Shown here piece after piece: positions 43,068 through 51,609 of a DNA stretch of 64,000 nucleotides. The notes under the pieces are model-generated. The model worked only from the letters and a program-made list of their open reading frames with translations. It had not been told where the DNA came from and did not search any database. The position numbers and the translations under genes are program-made. Each line of letters begins with the position of its first letter. Within the stretch, counting starts at the first letter, position 1. This DNA comes from Herbidospora sakaeratensis. GTDB taxonomy: Bacteria > Actinomycetota > Actinomycetes > Streptosporangiales > Streptosporangiaceae. The DNA is taken from contig NZ_BBXC01000010.1 of NCBI RefSeq assembly GCF_001570525.1, forward strand, positions 186,001 to 250,000. The letters run 5' to 3'.

Positions 43068-43715
43068 ATGGGCCCCATGGACGTCCACCTGCTCGCGGCC
43101 TTCGCGGTCGCGACCTTCCTCCTGAACATCGCCCCCGGGCCCGATCTGCTCTTCGTCATCACCAACGGCGTGGCGGGCGGGCGGCGGGCCGGCGTCCTGG
43201 CCGCGCTCGGGGTCTCCACGGGGCTCGTGGTGCACTCGGTCGCGGCCGCGTTCGGCCTGGGCTTCCTGATCGCCAGGGCTCCCGAGGCGCTGACGGCAGT
43301 CCGGATCGCGGGGGCGGTCGTGCTGCTCTGGTTGGCGTACACGACCTGGAAGGGCAGCCGAGAGGCCCTGCACGTGACCGAGGCGCCGCAGCGGTCGCTG
43401 CGGCGCACCTATGTCATGGCCGCGCTCACCAACCTGGCCAACCCGAAGGTCATCCTGTTCTACCTGGCGTTCGTGCCGCAGTTCGTCACCAAGGGCGACC
43501 AGGCGTGGCCGGTCACCGTGCAGATGCTGGTGCTCGGGCTGATGTTCATCGTCTCCGGCCTCATGGTCGACGGCTCGGCCGGCCTGCTGTCGGGCCACCT
43601 GTCGGAGCGCATCGCCCGCCGCCCCGGCTTCCGCACGTGGATGGAGCGCATCTCGGCCGGCGTCTTCGCCGCCCTGGCCGCGCGGCTGGTCCAGGAGTCG
43701 ACCACGGCGCGGTAG
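43068..43715 (+). CDS. LysE/RhtB-family amino-acid exporter
   Basis: A 215-residue, six-helix protein with the family signature FLLNIAPGPDLLFVITNGVA near the N-terminus, then GRRAGVLAALGVSTGLVVHS and AALTNLANPKVILFYLAFVP. Members pump amino acids or homoserine lactones out of the cell. The substrate is unknown. It is divergent from the channel gene and convergent with the SDR gene. Confidence 0.9.
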   Translation: MGPMDVHLLAAFAVATFLLNIAPGPDLLFVITNGVAGGRRAGVLAALGVSTGLVVHSVAAAFGLGFLIARAPEALTAVRIAGAVVLLWLAYTTWKGSREALHVTEAPQRSLRRTYVMAALTNLANPKVILFYLAFVPQFVTKGDQAWPVTVQMLVLGLMFIVSGLMVDGSAGLLSGHLSERIARRPGFRTWMERISAGVFAALAARLVQESTTAR

Positions 43716-43722
43716 CCGCCGC

Positions 43723-44457
43723 CTAGAGCGCCGAGCCGCCGCCGTCGACGGGGATGACCGCCCCGGTCATGTACGACGCCTTGTCGGAGGCCAGGAACGC
43801 CACGACGTCGGCGATCTCCTTGGGATCGGCGGCCCGGTGCAGCATGGTGCCCTCGTCGAACTCCTTGGCCCGTTCGCCCATGCTGTGGTACATCCCGGTC
43901 ACCACCGGGCCGGGCGCCACCGCGTTGACCCGGATGCCCCGATCGGCGAACTCGGCCGCCCACGTGCGGGTGAGTTCGTTGATGGCGGCCTTGGTGGCGC
44001 CGTAGACCGACAGGAACGGCACGGCCACCACGGCGGCGATGGTCGAGATGTTGACGATCGCGCCGCGCCCGCGCTCCATCATCCCCGGCACCAGCGCCTG
44101 GGTGAGGAAGTAGGGCGCCCTGAGGTTGAGCGCGAGGGTCTTCTCGAAGACCTCGGGGTCCTGGCCGACGGTCGCGGAGACCGGGGCCATGCCGGCGTTG
44201 TTGACGAGCACGTCGACGTCGCCGGCCTCGCCGGCCAGGTCGTGGAGCGCGTCGAAGTCGGTCAGGTCGGCGGGCACGAACCGGGCGGAGCCGCCGTTCT
44301 GCACGATGTCGTCGACGACCATCGCGCCCTTGGCGGCGTCGCGGCCCGAGACGATGACGTCGTCGCCCTGGGCGCCGAACACGCGGGCGCTCTCGGCGCC
44401 GATCCCCTCGGTGGACCCGGTGATGAGCACAGATCTCATAACAGACATAACCGGCAA
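43723..44457 (-). CDS. Short-chain dehydrogenase/reductase
   Basis: A 244-residue classical SDR: cofactor loop TGSTEGIGAE, DLTDF, NNAG, IVNISTIAAV, catalytic VYGATKAAINEL (YxxxK), VAPGPVVTGMY and C-terminal VIPVDGGGSAL. The substrate cannot be told. It is intact, unlike the SDR at 17.3-18.0 kb. It ends 8 bases from the convergent lysE-like gene. Confidence 0.9.
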   Translation of the reverse strand: MPVMSVMRSVLITGSTEGIGAESARVFGAQGDDVIVSGRDAAKGAMVVDDIVQNGGSARFVPADLTDFDALHDLAGEAGDVDVLVNNAGMAPVSATVGQDPEVFEKTLALNLRAPYFLTQALVPGMMERGRGAIVNISTIAAVVAVPFLSVYGATKAAINELTRTWAAEFADRGIRVNAVAPGPVVTGMYHSMGERAKEFDEGTMLHRAADPKEIADVVAFLASDKASYMTGAVIPVDGGGSAL

Positions 44458-44525
44458 ATCGGTCAGCTCAGTTCCGTCCCGATAACTGTTGGCACCCGAT
44501 CTCCCGTCTCAATACCCTCGACCCC

Positions 44526-46136
44526 ATGGCCCACGTCGAGATCGCCCATATCACCCATGTGCTCCCAGACGGGCGGCCACTGCTCAACGACGTCTCCTTC
44601 CGCATCGGCGAGGGCGTCAAGGCCGCCCTCGTGGGCCCCAACGGCGCGGGCAAGACGACGCTCATGCGGCTGATCGCGGGCGATCTCCAGGCGGTCGAGG
44701 GCACGGTGGCCAGCTCCGGCGGCCTCGGCGTGATGCGCCAGTTCATCGGCAGCATCCGCGACGGCCGGACCGTCCACGACCTGCTCCTGTCGGTGGCCCC
44801 GACCCGGGTCAGAGCGGCCGCCGAACACCTCGCCAAGATCGAGCTCCTGATGATGGAGCGCGACGACGAGAAGACCCAGATGCGCTACGCCCAGGCGATC
44901 ACCGACTACACCGACGCCGGCGGCTACGACATCGAGGTCCTGTGGGACACCTGCACGATGGCGGCCTTGGGCATCCCGTACGACGCCTGCAAGTACCGCG
45001 AGGTCAACACCCTCAGCGGTGGAGAGCAGAAGCGGCTGGTCCTGGAGGCCCTGCTGCGGGGCCCCGACCAGGTCCTCCTCCTCGACGAGCCCGACAACTA
45101 CCTCGACGTGCCGGGCAAGCAGTGGCTGGAGCAGGTCCTGCGCGAGACCCAGAAGACCGTCCTGCTGGTCTCGCACGACCGCCAGCTGCTCGCCAACGCC
45201 GCCGACCGCATCGTGACCGTCGAGTCGGGCAACATCTGGGTGCACGGCGGCGGCTTCACCACCTACGCGCAGGCCCGCAGAGAGCGCAACGAACGCCTCG
45301 ACGAGCTCCGCAGGCGCTGGGACGAGGAGCACGCCAAGCTCAAGCGCCTGGTCAACATGCTGAAGCAGAAGGCCACCTACAACGACGGCATGTCGGCCGC
45401 CTACCACGCGGCCCAGACCCGGCTCCGCAAGTTCGAGGAGGCGGGCCCGCCCGAGATGGCGGCCAAAGACCAGAACATCAACATGCGCCTGCGCGGCGGC
45501 CGCACCGGCAAACGGGCGGTCATCTGCGAAGGCCTGGAGCTCACCGGCCTGATGAAGCCGTTCGACCTGGAGATCTGGTACGGCGAACGGGTCGCCGTGC
45601 TCGGCTCCAACGGCTCCGGGAAGTCCCACTTCCTGCGGCTCCTCAGCGGCGACGACGTGAATCACACCGGCGTCGCCCGGCTCGGCGCACGGGTCATCCC
45701 CGGGCACTTCGCCCAGACCCACTCCCACCCCGAGCTGATGAAGCGCACCCCGTGCGAGATCGTGATGACCGAGCACGCCCGGCTCAAGAACGAGGCCATG
45801 AAGATCCTGGCCCGCTACGAGCTGGCCGGCACCATCGCCGAGCAGCGATTCGAGACCCTGTCGGGCGGCCAGCAGGCCCGTTTGCAGATCCTCCTGCTGG
45901 AGTTGTCGGGCGCGACGCTGCTGCTGCTCGACGAGCCGACCGACAACCTCGACCTCGCCAGCGCCGAGGCGCTCCAGGAGGGCCTCGACGCCTTCGAGGG
46001 CACCGTCATGGCGGTCACCCACGACCGCTGGTTCGCCGCCGACTTCGACCGCTACCTGGTCTTCGGCGCCGATGGGAAGGTCTACGAATCGTCAGAGCCC
46101 GTCTGGGACGAGGGGCGGGTCGTCCGCGCGCGTTAA
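44526..46136 (+). CDS. ABC-F family ATPase (ribosome-associated type)
   Basis: A 536-residue soluble protein with two ATPase domains and no membrane segment. Domain 1 has GPNGAGKTT and LSGGEQKRLVLEALL with LLDEPDNYLDV. A long charged linker follows (RRERNERLDELRRRWDEEHA, the P-site tRNA interaction motif of ABC-F). Domain 2 has GSNGSGKSH, LSGGQQARLQILLLEL and LLDEPTDNLDL. ABC-F proteins act on the ribosome, either as translation factors or as antibiotic-protection proteins. Which of these applies cannot be decided from the sequence alone. Confidence 0.92.
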   Translation: MAHVEIAHITHVLPDGRPLLNDVSFRIGEGVKAALVGPNGAGKTTLMRLIAGDLQAVEGTVASSGGLGVMRQFIGSIRDGRTVHDLLLSVAPTRVRAAAEHLAKIELLMMERDDEKTQMRYAQAITDYTDAGGYDIEVLWDTCTMAALGIPYDACKYREVNTLSGGEQKRLVLEALLRGPDQVLLLDEPDNYLDVPGKQWLEQVLRETQKTVLLVSHDRQLLANAADRIVTVESGNIWVHGGGFTTYAQARRERNERLDELRRRWDEEHAKLKRLVNMLKQKATYNDGMSAAYHAAQTRLRKFEEAGPPEMAAKDQNINMRLRGGRTGKRAVICEGLELTGLMKPFDLEIWYGERVAVLGSNGSGKSHFLRLLSGDDVNHTGVARLGARVIPGHFAQTHSHPELMKRTPCEIVMTEHARLKNEAMKILARYELAGTIAEQRFETLSGGQQARLQILLLELSGATLLLLDEPTDNLDLASAEALQEGLDAFEGTVMAVTHDRWFAADFDRYLVFGADGKVYESSEPVWDEGRVVRAR

Positions 46137-46200
46137 AGATTGGGTCCGCTGTTGGCGGGTCGAGGTGAACGGGGCCGCGCGCACGCGTTATCACGGCCTG

Positions 46201-47004
46201 GTGACGCACCGTATGACAGCCCTGGCCCTGTCGTTCCTCTCCGTGACGCTCCTGGTTTCCGGGTGCTCGGGTGACGAGGAGACCAAGAAGACCGAACTCG
46301 CGCCGCTCGCGTTGAAGGAGCAGACCTCCTCGGTCGTGCAGGCCAGCGGCGGTTACCTGGTCAACTGGGCCGCCGTGCTCAACAACGGCAACAAGTGGCA
46401 CTTCGGCGAGAACGCGGTCGCCACCATCACCGGCAAGGACGCCGCCGGCAAGGAGGTCGTCCGCATGGAGCAGCCGCTCGACGCGGTCGCCCCGGGCGGG
46501 TCGATGGCGTTCACGGGGGAGGCGCTGGCGGTCGAGAAGCCGGTCAGCGTCAAGATCGACTACAAGCCGGCCTCGTGGCACCAGGCGGCCCGGGTGCCGT
46601 CGGCGTACAAGTCGTTCCCGGTGACCCGGGTGTCGACCGAGAAGCTGGGCGCCTCGTCCTACCTGATCACCGGCTACGTCGAGTCGCCCTACACGCGTCC
46701 GGCCGGGAGCCTGGTGGTGACCGGGCTGCTGCGCGACGCCGCGGGCAAGCTGATCGGCGGGGGCACCGCCTTCGTCGACGACGTCCGGCCGGGCGCGAGC
46801 CGCCGCTTCATCATCACGGTCGAGAGCGTCAGCGCCGGGGTCGCCGCCGCCACCGCCGTGACCGCCCGCACCTGGGGCGCCACCGCCAAGCCCTACGAGG
46901 ACCTGGCCGCCGGCGGGGCCGCGCCGATCTTCACCCAGGCCCCGAAGACCGCGCCGTTCGCCAAGGACCGGGGCTACACCGTCATCACCGAACAGAAGCC
47001 GTGA
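46201..47004 (+). CDS. Putative lipoprotein
   Basis: A 267-residue lipoprotein. The signal (MTALALSFLSVTLLVSGC) ends in the lipobox LVSGC. GTG 46201 or ATG 46213 could be the start, and neither has a strong ribosome-binding site. The mature part seems to be two similar beta-sandwich repeats (SSVVQASGGYLVNWAAVLNN and LGASSYLITGYVESPYTRPA), each followed by a strand pair with GxAxAxI/TxxD. This resembles FxLYD-type domains. Function unknown. Confidence 0.65.
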   Translation: MTHRMTALALSFLSVTLLVSGCSGDEETKKTELAPLALKEQTSSVVQASGGYLVNWAAVLNNGNKWHFGENAVATITGKDAAGKEVVRMEQPLDAVAPGGSMAFTGEALAVEKPVSVKIDYKPASWHQAARVPSAYKSFPVTRVSTEKLGASSYLITGYVESPYTRPAGSLVVTGLLRDAAGKLIGGGTAFVDDVRPGASRRFIITVESVSAGVAAATAVTARTWGATAKPYEDLAAGGAAPIFTQAPKTAPFAKDRGYTVITEQKP

Positions 47005-47027
47005 ACCCGTGAGGTTACGGTAATGGC

Positions 47028-48110
47028 ATGACCACCCCCCGTATCGTCCTGTTCGGCGCCACCGGCTACACCGGGCGGCTCACGGCCAAGGCGCTGGTCG
47101 CGCTGGGCGCCGAGCCGCTTCTGGCCGGGCGGGACCCCGCCCGGCTGGCCGACCTGGCGGCCACGTTGCCGGGCGCGCTGCCCACGGCGGTGGCCGACGC
47201 GACCCGGCCGCGCTCGGTGGCCCACCTGCTCGAACCCGGCGACGTCCTGGTCTCCACGGTGGGACCGTTCCTGCGGTGGGGCGACGCGGCGGTCACGGCG
47301 GCGATCGAGGCGGGCGCGGTCTATCTCGACTCGACCGGCGAGCCGCCCTTCGTCAAGCGCGTCTTCCAGCGCCACGGCCCCGAGGCGGCCGCGGCGGGCG
47401 CGACCCTGATCCCCGCCTTCGGGTACGACTACGTCCCCGGCAACCTGGCCGCCGCCCTGGCCCTGCGCAAGGCCGGCAACGACGCGATCAGGGTCGACGT
47501 GGGCTACTTCCTGCGCGGCAACATGGCCAAGAGGGCCAGCGCCGGCACCCGCGCCTCCGCGCTGAGCATGATCCTCGAACCCATGTACGGCTTCCGCGAC
47601 GGCCGCATCGTCCGGGAGACGGGCCGCACCCGGGCCTTCGCCTTCGGCGCTCGACGGCGCCACGGCATCGCCATGGGGGCCAGCGAGCACTTCGCCCTGC
47701 CGCGCACCCACCCCCGGCTGCGCGAGGTCAACGTCTACCTCGGCTGGCTCGGCGGCCTGACCCGCGCGGCGGGCGTCTTCGCCAGGGCCACCCCGCTGCT
47801 GCGGGCGCTGCCCGGCTCCAAGCGCCTCATGGCGGCCATGGCCGAGCGGGCGGCCCGGTCGACGAACCAGGAGACCCACCCGATCGCCTCCCAGACCATC
47901 GCCGAGGCGTACGCCGACGACGGCACCCTGCTCGCCACCGTCCGCCTGAACGGCGGCGATCCCTACGACCTGACCGCCAGAATGCTCGCCTGGGGCGCGA
48001 CCAGCGCCCTGGTCGGCGGGGTGGGCGGGATCGGGGCGCTCGGCCCGGCCGAGGCGTTCGGGCTCGACGCCCTGGCCGAGGGATGCGCGTCGGCCGGGCT
48101 GGCCCCGTGA
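47028..48110 (+). CDS. Saccharopine dehydrogenase-like NAD(P)-binding protein
   Basis: A 360-residue protein with the N-terminal dinucleotide fold (RIVLFGATGYTGRLTAKALV), a second strand motif LLAGRDPARL, STVGPFLRWG and YLDSTGEPPFVKRVF. These are hallmarks of the Sacchrp_dh_NADP group, which includes trans-acting enoyl reductases and many uncharacterised proteins. The middle and end carry a substrate domain (AFGYDYVPGNLAAALALRKA). True saccharopine dehydrogenase activity is unlikely. Confidence 0.8.
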   Translation: MTTPRIVLFGATGYTGRLTAKALVALGAEPLLAGRDPARLADLAATLPGALPTAVADATRPRSVAHLLEPGDVLVSTVGPFLRWGDAAVTAAIEAGAVYLDSTGEPPFVKRVFQRHGPEAAAAGATLIPAFGYDYVPGNLAAALALRKAGNDAIRVDVGYFLRGNMAKRASAGTRASALSMILEPMYGFRDGRIVRETGRTRAFAFGARRRHGIAMGASEHFALPRTHPRLREVNVYLGWLGGLTRAAGVFARATPLLRALPGSKRLMAAMAERAARSTNQETHPIASQTIAEAYADDGTLLATVRLNGGDPYDLTARMLAWGATSALVGGVGGIGALGPAEAFGLDALAEGCASAGLAP

Positions 48111-48203
48111 ATCACCAAGAAACAGCGCGTCGCGGTGGGATCACTCCGCGTTCGTGATATTCCCCCGAATAAGGCTCGATCTTTCTTCCGGGGGGCGATT
48201 TCC

Positions 48204-48581
48204 ATGAAGAACCTCAAAGTACGGCCTACACCACGATTCGGGCGTGGCACCGCCTCCACGAAAGACCTCATGACCTCCTGGGCCCTCGTCGAGGCGGCGG
48301 TGGCGCGGCGCGACGCCCCGTACACCTCGGTCGTCTGGACCGCCCGGCTCGGCTACCTCTCGCTCCCGCTGCTCTTCCTGGGCGGCGTGGGCGTCTTCCT
48401 CGCACTGGCCGCGCTGGTCATGGGCGTGCGGGCGCTGCGGGAGATCGCCGACGACCATCCCCGGTCGATCAACCGGGGCGTTGTCGAGACCGCCATGGTC
48501 TGCTCCGGGGTGACGCTGGCGCTGGGCGCCTCGGCCGCCGCCGCGGCGGGCCTCGCGATCGTGGCCGGCGGCCTGGCGTGA
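48204..48581 (+). CDS. Small membrane protein (DUF4190-like)
   Basis: A 125-residue protein from ATG 48204. After ~45 polar residues there are two hydrophobic helices (LGYLSLPLLFLGGVGVFLAL, and VCSGVTLALGASAAAAAGLA) joined by MGVRALREIADDHPRSINRG. The repeated helix-GxRALREI layout resembles DUF4190 envelope proteins. Its stop overlaps the next gene's first candidate start (GTGA). Confidence 0.6.
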   Translation: MKNLKVRPTPRFGRGTASTKDLMTSWALVEAAVARRDAPYTSVVWTARLGYLSLPLLFLGGVGVFLALAALVMGVRALREIADDHPRSINRGVVETAMVCSGVTLALGASAAAAAGLAIVAGGLA

Positions 48582-49528
48582 GACCTCACCCATGGGCGGG
48601 GGCGGTGTCTTCGAAGCGGATTCGCGTCTCGCTGGCCCTCGCCATCGTGGTGGCGCTCGGTTGCGGGCCGGTCAGCCACGTCGAACCGCCCCCACCGAAG
48701 CCGGTGCCGAAGGTGCTGGTGATCGGGGTCGACGGGGTGCGCACCGACCGGGTGCTCACCACCAAGGCGACCTATCTGCGCGCGCTGATGAGCGAGGGCC
48801 TCTACGCCACCGGCCACCTCGATCTGGCCCCGGGCGTGAAATCGCTGAGCGGTCCGGCGTGGTCGACCATTCTCACCGGCGTCAATCCGGAAAAGCATGG
48901 CGTACACGACAACACCTTTGATGGACGCCAATACACGAGATATCCCGATTTCCTGACCCGGCTGGAAAGGCTGCGCCCCGACCTCGACACGCTGGCCGTC
49001 ACCCTGTGGCGCACCTTCTTCGAGACCGGCCTGCTCCACCAGGTCGACTGGCACGCCACCCTGCGCCCCGGCGTCGACTACGCCGAGCACCTCAAGGACG
49101 AGATGATCATCCGCCGGATGACCGACCTGATCTCCCGTCACCAGGTCGACGTCGTCTTCCTGCACCTGGTCAACCCCGACAAGGTGGCCCACAAACACGG
49201 GCCGCTGGGCCCCGAGTACACCACCGCGCTCGACACCATGGACCTCGGCGTCGGCCGCCTCGTCGACGCCGTCAGGCGGCGGCCGACGTTCCCGAACGAG
49301 AAGTGGTCGGTCATCGTGGTGACCGACCACGGGCACCGCGACGAGGGCGGCCACGGCGGCCTGTCGCCGGAGGAGCTGCAGATCTTCCTGCTCGCCGCCG
49401 GCCCCGGAATCCGGCACGAACGCCGCCACGAGGCGAAACTCGTCGACGTCGCGCCGACCGTTTTCGCCCAGTTGGGGATACGAATTCCGGCCGACTTCGA
49501 AGGCGTTCCACTCGGGGGAGAAAAGTGA
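48578..49528 (+). CDS. Alkaline phosphatase-superfamily lipoprotein (type I phosphodiesterase/nucleotide pyrophosphatase-like)
   Basis: A 316-residue exported protein. The signal ends VALGCG (lipobox Cys at about residue 29). The metal-dependent phosphohydrolase core is VLVIGVDGVRTDRVL (first Asp), LKSLSGPAWSTILTG-like stretch VKSLSGPAWSTILTGVNPEK with the Ser/Thr nucleophile, FLHLVNPDKVAHKHG and VVTDHGHRDEGGHGG (metal His/Asp). It probably cleaves phosphodiesters or phosphonates outside the cell. GTG 48578 overlaps the previous stop. GTG 48605, with GGGCGGGGG ahead, is an equally good start. Confidence 0.82.
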   Translation: MRPHPWAGAVSSKRIRVSLALAIVVALGCGPVSHVEPPPPKPVPKVLVIGVDGVRTDRVLTTKATYLRALMSEGLYATGHLDLAPGVKSLSGPAWSTILTGVNPEKHGVHDNTFDGRQYTRYPDFLTRLERLRPDLDTLAVTLWRTFFETGLLHQVDWHATLRPGVDYAEHLKDEMIIRRMTDLISRHQVDVVFLHLVNPDKVAHKHGPLGPEYTTALDTMDLGVGRLVDAVRRRPTFPNEKWSVIVVTDHGHRDEGGHGGLSPEELQIFLLAAGPGIRHERRHEAKLVDVAPTVFAQLGIRIPADFEGVPLGGEK

Positions 49529-49655
49529 GCCGCGGGCGGCCGAAGGCCGACCGTGGCTCGCGCTCGTGAATCCGCCCCAATAACCGGGAAAATAGCGGCG
49601 GAGAATGCGGCAGAAATCCTGAACTCCAAGTTACGGATCCATTACCTTCTGTGAC

Positions 49656-50945
49656 ATGACCGATCGCGATCTGGTTCAGGCCCTGCGCGCCCGCGATCCG
49701 GGTGCTCTCGCAGCCCTCTACGACGCCCACGCCGAAGGCGTCTACCGCTTCTGCTGGTTCCTGCTCGGCGCCGAGGGCGCCCAGGTGGCGTTACGCGACA
49801 CCATGATCGCCGCCGAGGCCCACGTCGACGCCCTGCGCGACCCCGACCGCCTCTACGTCTGGCTGCTCGCGCTGGCCCGCGCCGAGTGCCGCCGCCGGTG
49901 GCAGGCCGGCCAGCCGGCCGAACCCGAGGAGGCCCCCGACGCCGCCGCCTGGCATGCCGTCCACGGCCTGCCGCCCGAAGACCGCGAGATCCTCGAACTG
50001 TCGCTGCGCCACGGCCTGGCCGCCGCCGACCTGGGCGTGGTGCTCGGCCTGAGCGCCCGCCACGCCGAGGCCCTGCGCGAGTCGGCCTCGCTCCGGCTGC
50101 AAGACGCGATCACCGCCGAGGTGCTGGCCCGCCGCGACCCCGGCGACTGCCCGGCCCGGTCGGTCCTGGTCGCCGACGCCGAGGGCGGCGACCCCGACGA
50201 ACGGCGCGCCCGCGTGGTGAACCACATCTTCACCTGCGAGACCTGCCGCCCCCACCGGGCCCGCCAGGTCTCGGCCGGCAAGGTCTTCGCCCTGCTGCCG
50301 CTCCCGGTCATGCCCGACACGGTCCGCGTACGGGTGATGAGCTGCTTCATCGACCCCGAACTGCTGGCCTACCGCCGCTACGTCGCCCGCCGGGCCGGGC
50401 CGCTCGACCCCGACGGTTTCCCCGGCACCCCGAACCGGCGCGGCCGCCACGTGGCCGTGGGCGCGGTGGCGGCCGTGGTCGCGGCGGCCGTGGTGGTCGT
50501 GCTGGTCATGCAGGTCACCGGCGACCCGATGGAGAACAGAAGCGGCGTGGCCGCGCCGACCGCCCGGCTCTACACCCCCGCCGCGACCGTCAGCGACTAC
50601 CCGCCGAAGGTGCCGCCCAAGGTGCCGCCGCCCATCCGCACGCTCGACCCGGTCAAGGAGTCGTCGGAGAGCGCGGTGGCGCGGCCCCGTCCGACCGTGC
50701 TCGGCGTGCACTACCCGCCGCCCCCGCGTGTCGTCCCCCCGCGTCCCCGTCCCACCAAGACCGCCCAGGGCGAGCCTCCCCACAGCCGCCCGCCGGGCCC
50801 CCGCCCGTCGCCGACCCCGGTCGCCACGGTCACCCCGGCGGCCGAGCCGGTCGAGGTCGACCTGGCGTCCACCCCCGCGGAAACGCACGAGCACGAGCAC
50901 GTGAAGGGCGAACACCATGGCCGCCGACGGCTTTGCCGTTCGTGA
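49656..50945 (+). CDS. Membrane-tethered sigma-70-like (ECF-type) protein with proline-rich exterior
   Basis: A 429-residue fusion. Residues ~1-165 read as an ECF-like sigma factor: LVQALRARDPGALAALYDAH, YVWLLALARAECRRRWQ and PPEDREILELSLRHGLAAAD LGVVLGLSARHAEALRES. A short zinc-ribbon-like stretch follows (VNHIFTCETCRPHRARQ). Then come a basic segment, one membrane helix (VAVGAVAAVVAAAVVVVLVM) and ~140 residues rich in Pro, Val and Thr. The sigma domain would face the cytoplasm and the Pro-rich tail the wall. Region 2 motifs are weak, so promoter-recognition ability is uncertain. The gene overlaps the next one by 29 bases. Confidence 0.72.
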   Translation: MTDRDLVQALRARDPGALAALYDAHAEGVYRFCWFLLGAEGAQVALRDTMIAAEAHVDALRDPDRLYVWLLALARAECRRRWQAGQPAEPEEAPDAAAWHAVHGLPPEDREILELSLRHGLAAADLGVVLGLSARHAEALRESASLRLQDAITAEVLARRDPGDCPARSVLVADAEGGDPDERRARVVNHIFTCETCRPHRARQVSAGKVFALLPLPVMPDTVRVRVMSCFIDPELLAYRRYVARRAGPLDPDGFPGTPNRRGRHVAVGAVAAVVAAAVVVVLVMQVTGDPMENRSGVAAPTARLYTPAATVSDYPPKVPPKVPPPIRTLDPVKESSESAVARPRPTVLGVHYPPPPRVVPPRPRPTKTAQGEPPHSRPPGPRPSPTPVATVTPAAEPVEVDLASTPAETHEHEHVKGEHHGRRRLCRS

Positions 50946-51564
50946 TCGCCGGGTCTACCCCGACCTGCCGCCCGCCCCGCTGGCCGACCTCGTCACCAAG
51001 GCCCACGAGGCGGCCTGGCCGGTCTGGCTCGACCCGGGGCCCCGCATGCTCCGCGACGTCCTCGACCTCAGCCGCCTCCAGGCCGCCCGGGCCCTGGCCG
51101 TCCTGACCTGGCTGGCCGAGGCCCACACCCCCGACGACGTCACGTGGTTGTTGTCCCCCCGCCGCCTGACCGGCCCCCGGCAAGACCGCATGTACGGCGA
51201 GGCCGCCCGCCTCCCCGCCCCCGTCCTCAACCTGGTCGTCGCCAACTGGACGTGGGTGCAGAGCACCCCCCACGGGGGCCGGGTCACCGCCCCCTACCTG
51301 GCCGGCACCGCCTACCCCGACGACGGCTACGCCGCCGCCCACGCCGCGATCACCCTGGCGCAGATCCACGAACGCCACCCCGAGGCGCGACCGGCCCTGT
51401 CGGTCGCGTGGGCGGCCTGCCGGACCGCCGCCGACTGGTGCAAGGCGGCCGAACTGAGGGCCACCCACGGCGGCGACGCCCCGGTGTTCGCCTACCCGCG
51501 CGGCCCCGACCCGGTCACCACGGGCATGCGCCCCTGGATCGCCCGGCTGTTGAAACTTGTGTGA
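50917..51564 (+). CDS. Hypothetical protein (215 residues)
   Basis: Begins inside the 3' end of the sigma-like gene. It is soluble, Trp-rich and helical: DLVTKAHEAAWPVWLDPGPR, LQAARALAVLTWLAEAHTPD, APVLNLVVANWTWVQSTPHG and AAITLAQIHERHPEARPALS. No signal, membrane segment or known motif. The overlap suggests it works with the membrane-tethered sigma-like protein. Confidence 0.6.
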   Translation: MAADGFAVRDRRVYPDLPPAPLADLVTKAHEAAWPVWLDPGPRMLRDVLDLSRLQAARALAVLTWLAEAHTPDDVTWLLSPRRLTGPRQDRMYGEAARLPAPVLNLVVANWTWVQSTPHGGRVTAPYLAGTAYPDDGYAAAHAAITLAQIHERHPEARPALSVAWAACRTAADWCKAAELRATHGGDAPVFAYPRGPDPVTTGMRPWIARLLKLV

Positions 51565-51609
51565 ACACCTTTGCCATTGGGGCCGGTGTTCCTTGAGTGA
51601 CCTGCGGGA

